DNA of 64,000 bases from an uncultured Clostridium sp. (GTDB lineage: Bacteria; Bacillota; Clostridia; TANB77; CAG-508): positions 1 through 64,000 of the forward strand of contig CAOKFZ010000009.1 in assembly GCA_948467875.1 (NCBI GenBank). The letters are read 5' to 3'. The position numbers and the translations under genes were made by a program. Under the pieces are notes generated by a model. The model made no database searches. It worked only from the letters and a program-made list of their open reading frames with translations, and was not told where the DNA came from. Shown one piece after another: positions 1 through 9,183 of the stretch (position 1 is its first letter; each line of letters starts with the position of its first letter).

Positions 1-267
1 TTATCCACATGTGATTCAGCTGCAAAATGCACAACTGCGTCAATATCATATTTTTGATACGTTTCCATCACAGTATCAAAATCACAAATATCACCTTGTA
101 CAAATGTGATTTTGTCTTTGATATTGTTCAGATTTTCAATATTTCCTGCATACGTTAATTTGTCAAAAATCACAAAGTTGTATTTTCCTTCATATTTGTT
201 TACCATAAGTTCTGCAAAATTCGCTCCTATAAAACCGAGCCGCCCCTGTTATCATAATATTTTTCAT
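1..267 (-). CDS. rfbB: dTDP-glucose 4,6-dehydratase, N-terminal part (cut by window edge), with one CGGT recoding site
   Basis: Makes dTDP-4-keto-6-deoxyglucose, the first committed step of dTDP-rhamnose synthesis. The start at 267 has a GGGAG ribosome site. The frame opens as MKNIMITGAA, then meets CGG at 235-237. Dropping the C gives GFIGANFAELMVNKYEG, the NAD-binding GxxGFIG loop, then LTYAGNIENL and the motif HFAAESHVD at the edge. These are typical of RfbB/RmlB. The C-terminal three quarters lie outside the window. It is the last visible gene of the rhamnose operon. Without recoding the gene would fail after 11 codons, so it is either shifted during translation or dead. Confidence 0.9.
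234..237 (-). other. CGGT +1 recoding site in rfbB
   Basis: The preceding codon is GCT. Reading CGGT as one glycine gives ITGAA-G-FIGANF, the Rossmann glycine motif. The extra base on the coding strand is the C at 237. Confidence 0.85.
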
Positions 268-287
268 CATTTTTCTCCCTTCTTTCT

Positions 288-954
288 TTAAAATAATTGA
301 TTGATATCATATGAATATCCTTGTTCATCAATGGCAACAACTGTTTGATAGCCTGCTCCGTAATTCGTCTGTGGCTGAAACATCAGCAAATGCAACTATA
401 TTCTTCAAATTCTTTATTTTTCCTGAAGATTGATATTTCTTATTTTCTATCATCTCTTTTGCATTAACATACTCAACTGTTCCATCTTCCATCAAGAAAA
501 ATAAAGTTGGCATCATATCGCCATTTCCAAAATAACCATAATACACCTCTCGAATAGTAGTATGAAAATCTGTTATTTTTTCATGTTCAATATCTTTTTT
601 CTCATTTGGCAAAAACGCCAATAGCATTTCATTCTCGCTATCTGTTGACAAATAAGCCTCTCCGTCTTCTAGCTCAATACGAATTCCAGTATCTTCCTCT
701 ATTTTTTCTGATTCCTCATATGTCATTTCATCCAATTTGACTTTCATTTTATCTGCATCAAAAGAATACTCTTTGCCAATCGAATTTTCAGTTTTGTTTT
801 CCTTTTCTGTCTCTTTGTTTTCTTGTAAATTTGCAGTTTGATTTTCATTTGATGGTACTATAGTTGCTGGCAAGCGATTATAAAAATTCATACACACAAT
901 CAACAACACAATAATGCAAATTGTTTCAATCACAATAATCACATTTTTTATCAT
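288..954 (-). CDS. Membrane-anchored protein of unknown function, with one CGGA recoding site
   Basis: 221 residues when recoded. A single hydrophobic segment (about residues 4-24) anchors an acidic, Glu/Lys/Asn-rich linker (to about 65) and a C-terminal extracytoplasmic domain. No family recognised with certainty. In the zero frame the tail is a poor LRSRLSNSCCH ending. With the C at 360 skipped it becomes ATDELGAGYQTVVAIDEQGYSYDINQLF and stops at 288, a repeat-like ending that fits the preceding domain. The start overlaps the HD gene stop (ATGA), so the two are translationally coupled. Confidence 0.8.
357..360 (-). other. CGGA +1 recoding site in the anchored protein gene
   Basis: The preceding codon is TTA. 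Reading CGGA as one glycine gives SATDEL-G-AGYQTVVAID instead of a truncated Ser/Cys-rich tail. Less certain than the others because the family is unknown. Confidence 0.7.
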
Positions 955-1736
955 CTTGTTTCCTCCTTTATTTTTCTATCTATGTACTCTATTGCATAAT
1001 CTGCGATTTTCTCTAATTTTTCCCTTGTCTGTGTATCTTTGGCATCAATTTTTTTGACAAATCTACGAATATAGTCATTTTCTTTAATTAACTTCAAAGT
1101 TTCCTTAAAATTAATGGCATAAATATGTGCTATAATTACTACCATAATATCCATATCACTTTTTGCTTTGGCATACAACATCGTTTTCTCTTTTTTGAAA
1201 TCTTCAAATGTCTCTGGACTTAAAATTTCGCGTGAAACATCTTTGCTTCCCATATGGGTATGCTCTTCTAGGGGATGTGCCAAAAGGCTTCTGAAAATAT
1301 CCAAATTATCGCTATCACGAATAATTTTAGCATGCAACATTTCTCGCTCTGACAAACCTTTTTCAATTTCCAATTTGTTATGATTATTAATTGCCTTATA
1401 AATAATGTTATCGTATTTTTCATCTGCCACAAAACCACGAATATGCTTGTCTCCAAACAAGACTTCCACACTTTTTTGTCCATGGTCAATACTCATTTTA
1501 TCAGAATATGTTTCATAAAATTTCCACTGATCGAAACGCCCAATATCATGAAGCAAGCCAATTAATTCTGCCAAATCTTGCTCCTCTTCTGACAAATTCA
1601 GCGATTTAGCAATCGTTTTTGCGTTTTCTGCCACATAGTACATATGAGCAATTTTTAAAGCAATTCTTGGTTCCTTTATATCATATTTTGAAATATACTC
1701 TTTAAAATATTGTTTAGCTTTTTCTAAATCAATCAT
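951..1736 (-). CDS. HD-domain metal-dependent phosphohydrolase
   Basis: 261 residues, soluble. The HD signature GLLHDIGRFDQ lies near residues 60-70, preceded by a conserved histidine in KIAHMYYVAEN. A second His/Asp cluster is seen in IDHGQ, and the aspartate in IIRDSDNLDIFR closes the expected metal site. HD enzymes hydrolyse phosphoester bonds in nucleotides or signalling molecules; the substrate cannot be inferred. It follows the rhamnose genes after a palindrome-containing spacer and overlaps the next gene by four bases. Confidence 0.8.
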   Translation of the reverse strand: MIDLEKAKQYFKEYISKYDIKEPRIALKIAHMYYVAENAKTIAKSLNLSEEEQDLAELIGLLHDIGRFDQWKFYETYSDKMSIDHGQKSVEVLFGDKHIRGFVADEKYDNIIYKAINNHNKLEIEKGLSEREMLHAKIIRDSDNLDIFRSLLAHPLEEHTHMGSKDVSREILSPETFEDFKKEKTMLYAKAKSDMDIMVVIIAHIYAINFKETLKLIKENDYIRRFVKKIDAKDTQTREKLEKIADYAIEYIDRKIKEETR

Positions 1737-1750
1737 ATTGTTCTCCCTCT

Positions 1751-1863
1751 AAAATATTGATAAATTTTAAAGTGATTTGTGGGGACCATTCAAAAATTAT
1801 CAAAATCTTTGATTTTGTTATAATTTTTAGAATGGGGAAAGCGGAAAAATTTATCAATATTTT
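1751..1863. repeat. 113-nt nested palindrome between rfbC and the HD gene
   Basis: Outer arms 1751-1768 and 1846-1863 are a perfect 18-bp inverted repeat (AAAATATTGATAAATTTT). A second, nearly perfect pair of arms lies inside (about 1787-1809 and 1811-1834). The whole can fold into one long hairpin or cruciform. It lacks a terminator-like U tract and looks like a MITE-sized palindromic element or a structured operon spacer. Confidence 0.7.
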
Positions 1864-1875
1864 TGATTTTCATTA

Positions 1876-2457
1876 TTATAGATTTTCAAATAAATCCGTG
1901 TTTTTTAATTCTTTCAAACTTGGCCATTTAGCATCTTTTTCAGAAGTCAAATATTCTTCAGGCTTCATTCCTGGAACGCTTGGCCACTGAATATTCACTT
2001 CTGGATCATTCCACTTCAAACCGCCTTCTGCTTCATGATTATAAACATCATCACATTTATACGTAAATTCTGCTTCGTCTGACAACACCAAAAAACCATG
2101 TGCAAAACCTCTTGGAATCATGAACATTTTTTTATTTTCTTCTGAAATAATCACACCTTCCCATTTGCCATAGGTTTTGCTTCCTGGTCTTAAGTCTACT
2201 GCTACATCAAAAACTTCTCCACGAATGCAACGCACCAATTTGCCTTGCGTATTTTCTTTTTGAAAATGAAGTCCACGCAAAACACCTTTTTTCGATTTGG
2301 ATTGATTATCTTGCACAAATTCATTATCAATTCCAATTTCTGCAAAATCTGGCTTGCTGTATGTTTCCATAAAATAGCCACGATTATCGCCAAACACAGT
2401 TGGCTCAATAATGTATACTCCTTCAATTGAAGTATCAATTCTCTTAAACTTTCCCAT
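1876..2457 (-). CDS. rfbC: dTDP-4-dehydrorhamnose 3,5-epimerase
   Basis: About 193 residues, the usual length for RmlC. It epimerises dTDP-4-keto-6-deoxyglucose at C3 and C5. Hallmarks are LRGLHFQ, the catalytic His region, VDLRPGSKTYGKW, and the cupin strand MFMIPRGFAHGFLVLSD. The ATG at 2457 has AAAGGA seven bases upstream and is preferred over the ATG at 2466. The gene overlaps the end of the upstream membrane protein gene by 14 bases, consistent with one operon. Confidence 0.93.
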   Translation of the reverse strand: MGKFKRIDTSIEGVYIIEPTVFGDNRGYFMETYSKPDFAEIGIDNEFVQDNQSKSKKGVLRGLHFQKENTQGKLVRCIRGEVFDVAVDLRPGSKTYGKWEGVIISEENKKMFMIPRGFAHGFLVLSDEAEFTYKCDDVYNHEAEGGLKWNDPEVNIQWPSVPGMKPEEYLTSEKDAKWPSLKELKNTDLFENL

Positions 2458-3892
2458 TTTCTTCATCCTTTCTTAATTTTAATTTGTTGATTATTTTTTG
2501 CATTCCACTTGTTGCCATCATTAAAAATATCGGATATAAGCAAAAAATATATCTTGATTTAATTTCCCATATTAAGTAAAAACAAAATATTCCAACAGTT
2601 AAGTATAACAACAAATCTTTCTTATTTTTATAGGCATCTTTTATCCACAAATCTACACAGGCTAGTAATATCATTAAAAAATATTGTCCTTTCATGACAT
2701 AATCCAGTCCATTTCTAAAATCAGAATTTTTTACATCATATAATTGTTTTGTAAGAAATGTGTCATAGTAAAACTGTTCTTTGCTCCCTACCCCAAAAGA
2801 GTATCTTTCTGCCTGATAGGTTCCTTCTGTCCAAAGCCAATATTCCTTTTTGGCTAGTAATTTTAACAATCTCACAGGTCCCAATTCCACCATTCGATCA
2901 ATAACATCTTTTCCAGTCCAATTGGTTGCATGAGAGCCATCTTGAAATCCGAATTCTGCCTCATTTAAGCCCATTTGAATATACGACCAAACAGGATATT
3001 CCATTTTCTCTTTAGATTTTGGAATCATATAACTTTCTAAAAACTGATAGCCAAAATTTAAAACACAAAAAGTTATTAAAATTGCAAATACCATTTTCAA
3101 AGATTTCTTTTTTAAAACATAATACATGATTGCAGCAATTAGTAAGATAATTCCAACTGGTCTTATGATAAATTGCAAAAATAACAAAATTGGTATCAAA
3201 AATTTTTCCCACTTCTGATTTTCATTTTTCGTCATCAAATACAAACAAATCACAATTAACATTGTAGAAATAATATCGTTATAAACCATATTGACATACA
3301 AAAATGTTGGAATTAAAAATATGCCCCAAACCAAAACCAATCGATTTTTCTGCCCATATATATTTTCATACAAACGATAAGTAAAATAAATTGTTACACA
3401 ATTACATACACAATTTAAAACTTTTAAAATCCAAACCTGATAGGTAGTTAATCTAAAAATCAAATTAAAAACTAACGCAATTGGCAAATTATTCGAACAC
3501 CTTTGTAAATACTCCATATTTTCTGTAAAGTTGCTTAATGCGATTTTTGTTACCTCTGCCATATCAGAAAACATTTGAATTGGAACTAACAGTAAAAAAA
3601 CGATCTGTCCTAAAAAATATAACAATAACAAAACAAAATTTATATATTTTTTGTCACACTTTTTTCGTAAAAAGCCTGTCAAAAAAGCAAGTGCTGCCAA
3701 CATGAGTAATCCAATAAAAATTCCCAAATAATTTAACCCATTATTTAGCCTAAAATCTGGGCTGTCATCATACAAATAAACGGAATTTATAAACAGCATT
3801 CCAATTACAATCATACCAAATAAAATTCTTACAAAGTAAATTGCTATTTGGGAAATAATCTCCTCCACAACTTTAAGCTTATTCTTCTCCAA
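2444..3892 (-). CDS. Polytopic membrane protein, GT-C/ArnT-like glycosyltransferase
   Basis: About 482 residues with roughly eleven hydrophobic segments. Features of GT-C lipid-linked-sugar transferases include an acidic motif after TM1 (YDDSPDF), the segment [10 protein letters not shown], and [15 protein letters not shown] between membrane helices. It lies inside the rhamnose operon between rfbA and rfbC, so a role in transferring or handling a surface sugar is likely but not proven. The start is uncertain: the frame opens with TTG at 3892 and has no strong ribosome site. It overlaps rfbA by 14 bases. Confidence 0.7.
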   Translation of the reverse strand: MEKNKLKVVEEIISQIAIYFVRILFGMIVIGMLFINSVYLYDDSPDFRLNNGLNYLGIFIGLLMLAALAFLTGFLRKKCDKKYINFVLLLLYFLGQIVFLLLVPIQMFSDMAEVTKIALSNFTENMEYLQRCSNNLPIALVFNLIFRLTTYQVWILKVLNCVCNCVTIYFTYRLYENIYGQKNRLVLVWGIFLIPTFLYVNMVYNDIISTMLIVICLYLMTKNENQKWEKFLIPILLFLQFIIRPVGIILLIAAIMYYVLKKKSLKMVFAILITFCVLNFGYQFLESYMIPKSKEKMEYPVWSYIQMGLNEAEFGFQDGSHATNWTGKDVIDRMVELGPVRLLKLLAKKEYWLWTEGTYQAERYSFGVGSKEQFYYDTFLTKQLYDVKNSDFRNGLDYVMKGQYFLMILLACVDLWIKDAYKNKKDLLLYLTVGIFCFYLIWEIKSRYIFCLYPIFLMMATSGMQKIINKLKLRKDEENGKV

Positions 3893-4760
3893 ATCTGTCT
3901 TCCGCCAATTCTTTCAAATATTTTCCATATTCTGTTTTCATAAATTTGCTTGCCAATTCCAACAATTGCTCTTTGTTAATCCATCCTTTTGTATAAGCAA
4001 TTTCTTCTGGGCAACTAATTTGAAGTCCTTGCCTTTTTTGAATGGTTTGTACAAAACTTGCTGTTTCTAGCAAAGCATCATGTGTGCCAGTGTCAAACCA
4101 AGTCATGCCCCTGCCCAATTTTTCAACCTTCAATTTGCCACGTTTCATATATTCTTCATTCACTGATGTAATCTCCAATTCGCCTCTTGCAGATGGTTTC
4201 ACATTTTTCGCGATTTCTACAACATCATTTGTATAAAAATACAAACCTGGAACCGCATAATTTGATTTTGGCATTTCTGGCTTTTCTTCAATCGAAACAG
4301 CATTTCCTTTTTCATCTATCTCAACAACACCATATGCTTTTGGGTCTTTTACATAATAACCAAAAATCGTTGCTTCCTCTTTGCGATTGGCTGCTGCTTG
4401 CAATTTTTCCGCAAAATGCTCCCCATAAAACATATTATCTCCCAAAATCATTGCCACATTATCATTTCCAATAAAGTCCTCTCCAATAATAAAGGCTTCT
4501 GCCAATCCATTTGGTTTTTCTTGCACTTTATACTCAAATTTCATGCCCCATTTTGAGCCATCTCCCAACAGTTCTTGGAACACGACAATGTCTCTTGGTG
4601 TAGAAATAATCAAAACTTCTCGAATATTGGCTTGCATCAAAACAGACAATGGATAATAAATCATTGGTTTGTCATATACTGGCATAATTTGTTTTGAAAT
4701 GGCCAATGTAAGTGGATATAAACGAGTTCCACTTCCTCCCGCTAAAATAATTCCTTTCAT
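3879..4760 (-). CDS. rfbA: Glucose-1-phosphate thymidylyltransferase
   Basis: 293 residues, the family length. It makes dTDP-glucose from dTTP and glucose 1-phosphate. The nucleotide-binding loop [14 protein letters not shown] is at the N-terminus, followed by [19 protein letters not shown], the metal-site ILGDNMFYG, and [17 protein letters not shown]. The ATG at 4760 has AGGAGG seven bases upstream. Second gene of the rhamnose operon, 15 bases after rfbD. Confidence 0.95.
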   Translation of the reverse strand: MKGIILAGGSGTRLYPLTLAISKQIMPVYDKPMIYYPLSVLMQANIREVLIISTPRDIVVFQELLGDGSKWGMKFEYKVQEKPNGLAEAFIIGEDFIGNDNVAMILGDNMFYGEHFAEKLQAAANRKEEATIFGYYVKDPKAYGVVEIDEKGNAVSIEEKPEMPKSNYAVPGLYFYTNDVVEIAKNVKPSARGELEITSVNEEYMKRGKLKVEKLGRGMTWFDTGTHDALLETASFVQTIQKRQGLQISCPEEIAYTKGWINKEQLLELASKFMKTEYGKYLKELAEDRFGEE

Positions 4761-4775
4761 ATTCAATCCTCCTTT

Positions 4776-5637
4776 TTAATTTTTCAATTCTTCTTTTAAA
4801 TAATCTGCTAAAGCCTCTTCCCATTTGGCAGGGTAAATGCCTACTTGATGCAATTTTTCTTTTGACAATTTGCTGTTGGCAGGTCTGTCACTTGACTCTG
4901 GATGTTGCTCTTTGTATTCTTTTGAAGTTAATGCTACAACTGGTGTTGCAATTCCAGCCAATTCGTAAATCTTTCTAGTAAATCCACACCACGTTGTAAA
5001 TCCTTCATTGGTTGAATGATAAACACCATAAGGTGGCTCTTTTTCCATAATTTGCTCAATAATTTCACACAAAGTTGTTGTACAAGTTGGGCTACCATGT
5101 TGGTCGTCCACAACAGAAACTTTTTCATTATTCGAAATTCGAAGCATGGTTTTCACAAAGTTCTTGCCACCTAAACCATACAACCAAGCTGTTCTCAAAA
5201 CATAATATTTTTCTGCTTTTGCTGCATTTTGTTCTCCCAAATATTTCGTTTTTCCATAAGCACTTACCGGGCAAGCTGGCATGTCTTCTGTATATGCTTT
5301 TTGGACTTCTAATTTTCCATCAAAAACATAGTCTGTACTAATGTGAATGAATATGCTATTATTCTCCTTTGCAGTTTCTGCAATATTGGCAACTGCTTCT
5401 CCGATTTACACGATTTGCCAAATCGAAATTCACTTCACAACCATCTACATTAGTATAGGCAGCACAATTTACGATAAAATCTGGTGCTACTTCTTTTGCT
5501 TTGCTAAATACTGCCTCTCTATCGCAAATATCCAGTGTTTGCAAAGTTGTTCCAGCGACTTCATATTTTTTTTCAAGTCTTTCCTTCAGTTCTCCACCAA
5601 GCATTCCATCTGCTCCAATTAATAAAACTTTTTTCAT
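4776..5637 (-). CDS. rfbD: dTDP-4-dehydrorhamnose reductase, with one CGGA recoding site
   Basis: 286 residues when recoded, the RmlD length. It catalyses the last step to dTDP-rhamnose. The start at 5637 has GGAGG at a good distance. The N-terminus KKVLLIGADGMLGGEL is the NAD(P)H-binding loop, then VNCAAYTNVDGCE. The frame breaks at CGG 5401-5403; skipping the C gives VNGEAVANIAETAKE and then STDYVFDG, and the active-site YGKTKYLGE. Both halves are intact and in the expected order. First gene of the operon, behind a sigma-A promoter at 5672-5699. Confidence 0.93.
5400..5403 (-). other. CGGA +1 recoding site in rfbD
   Basis: The preceding codon is AAT. Read as one glycine it gives LANRVN-G-EAVANIAE, matching RmlD. 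Confidence 0.85.
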
Positions 5638-5671
5638 AATATCCTCCATACGATTTAATTTCGACATAGCT

Positions 5672-5699
5672 ATTATATCACACCAAACCAATTTGTCAA
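5672..5699 (-). promoter_or_regulatory. Sigma-A promoter of the rhamnose operon
   Basis: TTGACA at 5694-5699 and TATAAT at 5672-5677 with a 16-bp spacer and an extended TGA before the -10. It lies 35 bases upstream of the rfbD start. Confidence 0.8.
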
Positions 5700-5726
5700 A
5701 GTTTTTTACAGATAAAATACAATTTA

Positions 5727-5745
5727 CACACAATTTTCACAAAAC
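5727..5745 (-). promoter_or_regulatory. 19-bp motif shared with the radA promoter
   Basis: The forward sequence cacacaattttcacaaaac is identical at 37405-37423, where it carries the radA -35 box. Here it would give a second, weaker rfbD promoter (TTGTGA, 17 bp, TATTTT). Confidence 0.45.
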
Positions 5746-5770
5746 AAAATTGTAAACTTCTGCAAAACAC

Positions 5771-5802
5771 AAAAACGCAAGATTAGAAAACCTAATCTTG
5801 CG
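5771..5802 (-). terminator. Intrinsic terminator of the secreted repeat protein gene
   Basis: Stem CGCAAGATTAG with its exact complement and a five-base loop, followed by TTTTTGTGTTTT in the minus direction, 23 bases after the stop. Confidence 0.85.
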
Positions 5803-5824
5803 CTATTTATAATTTAATTATAGT

Positions 5825-8320
5825 TTATTTAAGTGTTGCTACATATGTTGTGTAATCAGATGAAGTCATATAAGTATCTAAATCAAAGTTTGCAACAAAT
5901 TCCTTTACAGCATCTTCTGTTGTTAAAACATCAGCACTTACGGTATCTGTTTCATGTGTTCTGTCACATACTGGGCAGTAAATGGTAATACGATATTTTC
6001 CTTTATCTGCACCGTCTTTGATTTCATAAGCACCCGCTTTCCATTGATGTCCAGCAGTTAAGTCTTTTGGAGCAGTAATTTCTCTTACAACTGCACCACA
6101 GTCATCACATGTATATTCTTCATAACCATCAACTGCACATGTTGCATTTTCACTAGCAGTTTTTGTCCAGTTTTTATGATTACTATTTGCTACATCTCCA
6201 TGAGGTTTTGTTGTGTCAACTGCTTTGTTAATTGGTGTTTTTTCAACAGCAGTTGTGTTACAAACTGTACATTTATAATGGTTTTCACCTTCTGCAATAC
6301 AAGTTGCTTCTGTATTAGTTGCGTTATCATCTTTTAATAAGATGTGTTTTGTATAATCTTTTGGTGTACTAACTGGAGCACCTTCTGGAGCTGCTACACT
6401 AGCACCACAATCTTTACAAGAATAGCTAATAACACCTTCAGCATTACATGTTGCTTCTGTTGTTACTTTACCTTCTGCATTTTTGTGATCTTCAGCTTTT
6501 ACTGCTCTTTTTACATTTCTTTCAATTTTACCACAATTTTTGCACATTTTATTTACGATTGCATTTGATTTGTCATGACTTACTACAGCTATTTCTTCTG
6601 TATCTGTACAAGTACGTGTTTCTGTTCTAGCATCACATTTTGGATTTGCACATCCTGTGATTACATAAGTGTCGCCATCAGCATAAGTTCCTGTTGCAAT
6701 TTGAGTTCCGTTTCCCCACATATCATGAGTTACCGTAATATTTTCTATTTTTGTTTCAGTACAACCAGCAGTTACGCATGTAAATTTAACATCTGCTTTT
6801 TCTCCACATTTTGTTCCAGCTGGAATATCTGTTGCTGGATTTGCAATTTTCCAATCATGAGCTGTTTTTGGAAGTGTTGTTTTTTCTACTTTATTACAAA
6901 CAGAACATGTCTTTGTTACTTCACCTTCTGCTTGGCAAGTTGCAGGAGTTGTTGCTTCTGTAAATTTATGTCCTTCAGCTTTTACCGTTACTTCTTTTGT
7001 CTCGCCACATCTTTTACATGCAACTTTTGATTTTCCATCTTCTAAACAAGTAACTGTAGTAATAACTGTTGGATTAGCTTCATCCCAAACATGAGCTGCT
7101 GGAATTACTTCATTTTTTTGTTCTTTGCCACAAGTTTTGCAAGTATAAGTTACTGTTCCATTTTCTGTACATGTTGGAACTTTTGATACAACAACTGGTT
7201 TTGTATCATCAAATTCATGTTTACCTGTTGCTGGTGTTTTTTCAGTTTGGATATCTCCACAACGAGTACATCTTGTTGTTGTATATCCTTCTGTTGAGCA
7301 ATTTGCTTCTTGGTTAATGGCACCTGCTGAAGTGTCTTTTACATAATTGTGTCCTAATTTTTCAATTTTTTCTACTTTAGTTTTGTCGCATCTTGAGCAA
7401 GCATATAATTCTTCTCCTTCTTTATCACAAGTTGGAGCTGTTTTTTGTGTTTCATATACCCAGTCATGGTCTAAAGCTGGAGTAATATCTCTAACTTTTT
7501 CACCACAAACGGCACATTCATATTCTACGATTTTTTCTTGTTCGCAAGAACCTTCTTGAACAACTACTGGTTCTTCGCCTTCTTTGATTTTATGTCCTGC
7601 TTTTTCTGTTTCTGTTACTTCTACATGTCCGCAAACTTTACAAGCTTTTGCAATAGAACCATTTTCTGTACAAGTTGCTTCCTTGATTGTTTCTTTACCA
7701 TATACATGGTCTGTTATTGTAGCTTTTCTTCCTTCTTTCATACCATGTATAGCAAAATGATTATAAGCTGCTCCATAGTTTTTTGCGCCAAATGCTGCTG
7801 CTACGTCTCCATTATTAGCTAAATAATGATTAACATCAAATACTCTTGATGAAGCTCTTCCTTCCTCCATTCCATAATAAACAAAGTGATTATAAGCTGC
7901 ATCATAGTTATCTGCCCCAAATGCAACAATAAGGTCAGGATTGCTCTCTAAATAAAATTTTACATCGAAAATTGGTGCTCCAACTCTTCCTTCTTTATAT
8001 CCATAATGGATAAAATGATTATATGCTGCTGCATAGTTTTTTCCACCAAATGCAGCAATTAAGTCTGGATTACTCTCCAAATAATATTTCACATCAAAAT
8101 AAATTGATCCTTGTCTACCTTCTCCAATTCCATAATTTACAAAATGGTTTCTTAAAGCAGCATCATTATCTCCAAATGCAGCGTTTAAGTCTCCATACGC
8201 ATACGTATAAAATCCACTATTATAAGTGAATTGTTCTACACTAGCATTGCTTGATACCATATGTATCATTACAAAAAATACTAACATTAAAAAAATTCTT
8301 ACTAATTTTTTTGAATTCAT
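5825..8320 (-). CDS. Large secreted repeat protein with CxxC modules
   Basis: 831 residues. A signal peptide (about residues 1-28, hydrophobic core FLMLVFFVMI) suggests export. Residues about 30-215 hold four repeats of about 40 residues, such as FDVKYYLESNPDLIAAFGG followed by AYNHFIHYG and EGR. The rest (about 215-790) carries some 14 units with paired cysteines (CKVCG, CAVCG, CSRCD, CKTCG and similar) spaced by GH and ATC motifs, like zinc-ribbon-type surface repeats of gut clostridia. The C-terminus has no LPxTG or obvious anchor. Function unknown; probably a cell-surface or extracellular protein. Monocistronic, with its own promoter and terminator. Confidence 0.85.
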   Translation of the reverse strand: MNSKKLVRIFLMLVFFVMIHMVSSNASVEQFTYNSGFYTYAYGDLNAAFGDNDAALRNHFVNYGIGEGRQGSIYFDVKYYLESNPDLIAAFGGKNYAAAYNHFIHYGYKEGRVGAPIFDVKFYLESNPDLIVAFGADNYDAAYNHFVYYGMEEGRASSRVFDVNHYLANNGDVAAAFGAKNYGAAYNHFAIHGMKEGRKATITDHVYGKETIKEATCTENGSIAKACKVCGHVEVTETEKAGHKIKEGEEPVVVQEGSCEQEKIVEYECAVCGEKVRDITPALDHDWVYETQKTAPTCDKEGEELYACSRCDKTKVEKIEKLGHNYVKDTSAGAINQEANCSTEGYTTTRCTRCGDIQTEKTPATGKHEFDDTKPVVVSKVPTCTENGTVTYTCKTCGKEQKNEVIPAAHVWDEANPTVITTVTCLEDGKSKVACKRCGETKEVTVKAEGHKFTEATTPATCQAEGEVTKTCSVCNKVEKTTLPKTAHDWKIANPATDIPAGTKCGEKADVKFTCVTAGCTETKIENITVTHDMWGNGTQIATGTYADGDTYVITGCANPKCDARTETRTCTDTEEIAVVSHDKSNAIVNKMCKNCGKIERNVKRAVKAEDHKNAEGKVTTEATCNAEGVISYSCKDCGASVAAPEGAPVSTPKDYTKHILLKDDNATNTEATCIAEGENHYKCTVCNTTAVEKTPINKAVDTTKPHGDVANSNHKNWTKTASENATCAVDGYEEYTCDDCGAVVREITAPKDLTAGHQWKAGAYEIKDGADKGKYRITIYCPVCDRTHETDTVSADVLTTEDAVKEFVANFDLDTYMTSSDYTTYVATLK

Positions 8321-8433
8321 TTTCTTTCTTACCTCCTATTTTTAACCTAACAAAATACGTTTTATAGTAATAAAGCTAAATATAGGCACCCTCCTTTCTT
8401 CCAAAATTTACTAAGATATTTTGTTATGTGAAT

Positions 8434-8462
8434 ATTGTAACATAAGTTTACATTTTTGTATA
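8434..8462 (-). promoter_or_regulatory. Probable promoter of the secreted repeat protein gene
   Basis: TATACA (8457-8462) and TACAAT (8434-8439) with a 17-bp spacer. The roughly 100-nt leader carries a second SD-like GGAGGG with no usable start behind it. The stretch between here and 8320 holds no gene. Confidence 0.5.
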
Positions 8463-8523
8463 TACTTTTTTCAAAAAAATTTTAAAAATTTATTTATCTC
8501 GCTTAAAAGTGCATAAATACTAG

Positions 8524-8551
8524 AAAAGAGAGTATAAAAAATTCTACCCTC
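8524..8551 (-). terminator. Weak intrinsic terminator after the cytidylate-kinase-like gene
   Basis: Stem GAGGGTA/TACTCTC with one wobble pair and a short U run, 20 bases after the stop at 8571. Confidence 0.5.
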
Positions 8552-8570
8552 TTTTTTCTTTTTTTGTTCC

Positions 8571-9182
8571 TTATTTTTTCATTAAAACAAATTCTTTAAT
8601 CAATTTTATTGTATTTTCAATTCCTAATTTTGAAGAGTCTACTAATAAATCATAGCTATCTTTTGCGCCCCAAACTTTATTGGTATAATAATTGTAATAG
8701 GCAGCTCTTTCTTTATCCTTTTTCTTCATCAATTTCAATGCCTTTTTCTCATCTAAGCCTGCAAATTCCACTTTCCTTTGCAATTTGAAATTTTCATCTT
8801 GTGCATATATAAAAACATGTACCGCATTTTTTCTGTTCTTCAAAATAACATTAGAACACCTACCAATAATCACGCTGTTGTCCTCATCTGCAATTTCCTC
8901 AATTACTTTTGACTGCTCAATAAATACTTTGTCATCTTCTGGCAAATCTGTCAAGGAATTCACAGAATCATACATTGACATCGAAGCCATAGCAAGTGTA
9001 TACCAAAAACTTTTTTTATGTTTTTCATCATTTTCATTCAATGTACGAATATTAATATTTCGCTCTCTCGAAACCCTTGTAATTAGCTCTGCATCGTAAA
9101 ATTTCATTCCTAACTCTTCAGCCAGCCTTTCTCCAATGTACTTTCCACCACTTCCAAATTCTCTACCAATGGTTATAATCAT
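8571..9182 (-). CDS. Cytidylate-kinase-like protein
   Basis: 203 residues. The P-loop is near the start (ITIGREFGSGGKYIGERLAEELG), followed by FYDAELITRVSRE. Later the lid-like region VIIGRCSNVIL and YYTNKVWGAKDSYDLLVDSSKLGI are typical of the cytidylate kinase-like family common in gut Bacillota. The true substrate of this family is not settled. It ends two bases before the MATE gene start, so the two are probably co-transcribed. Confidence 0.8.
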   Translation of the reverse strand: MIITIGREFGSGGKYIGERLAEELGMKFYDAELITRVSRERNINIRTLNENDEKHKKSFWYTLAMASMSMYDSVNSLTDLPEDDKVFIEQSKVIEEIADEDNSVIIGRCSNVILKNRKNAVHVFIYAQDENFKLQRKVEFAGLDEKKALKLMKKKDKERAAYYNYYTNKVWGAKDSYDLLVDSSKLGIENTIKLIKEFVLMKK

Positions 9183-9183
9183 A

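Noticed and set aside
951..954. TGA recoding
   Set aside because: TGA serves as stop in several genes, for example at the HD gene end and the methyltransferase gene end, with the next gene starting there.
6344..7822. Plus-strand frames rich in Cys, Phe and Tyr opposite the secreted repeat protein
   Set aside because: They are low-complexity shadows of the CxxC repeats read backwards.
5825..8320. CRISPR-like or tandem DNA repeats in the secreted protein gene
   Set aside because: The repeats are at protein level and diverged in DNA; spacing is irregular.
8341..8440. Possible leader peptide (GTG start after GGAGG) upstream of the secreted repeat protein
   Set aside because: The SD touches the start codon with no spacing, and the 15-codon frame shows no regulatory feature.
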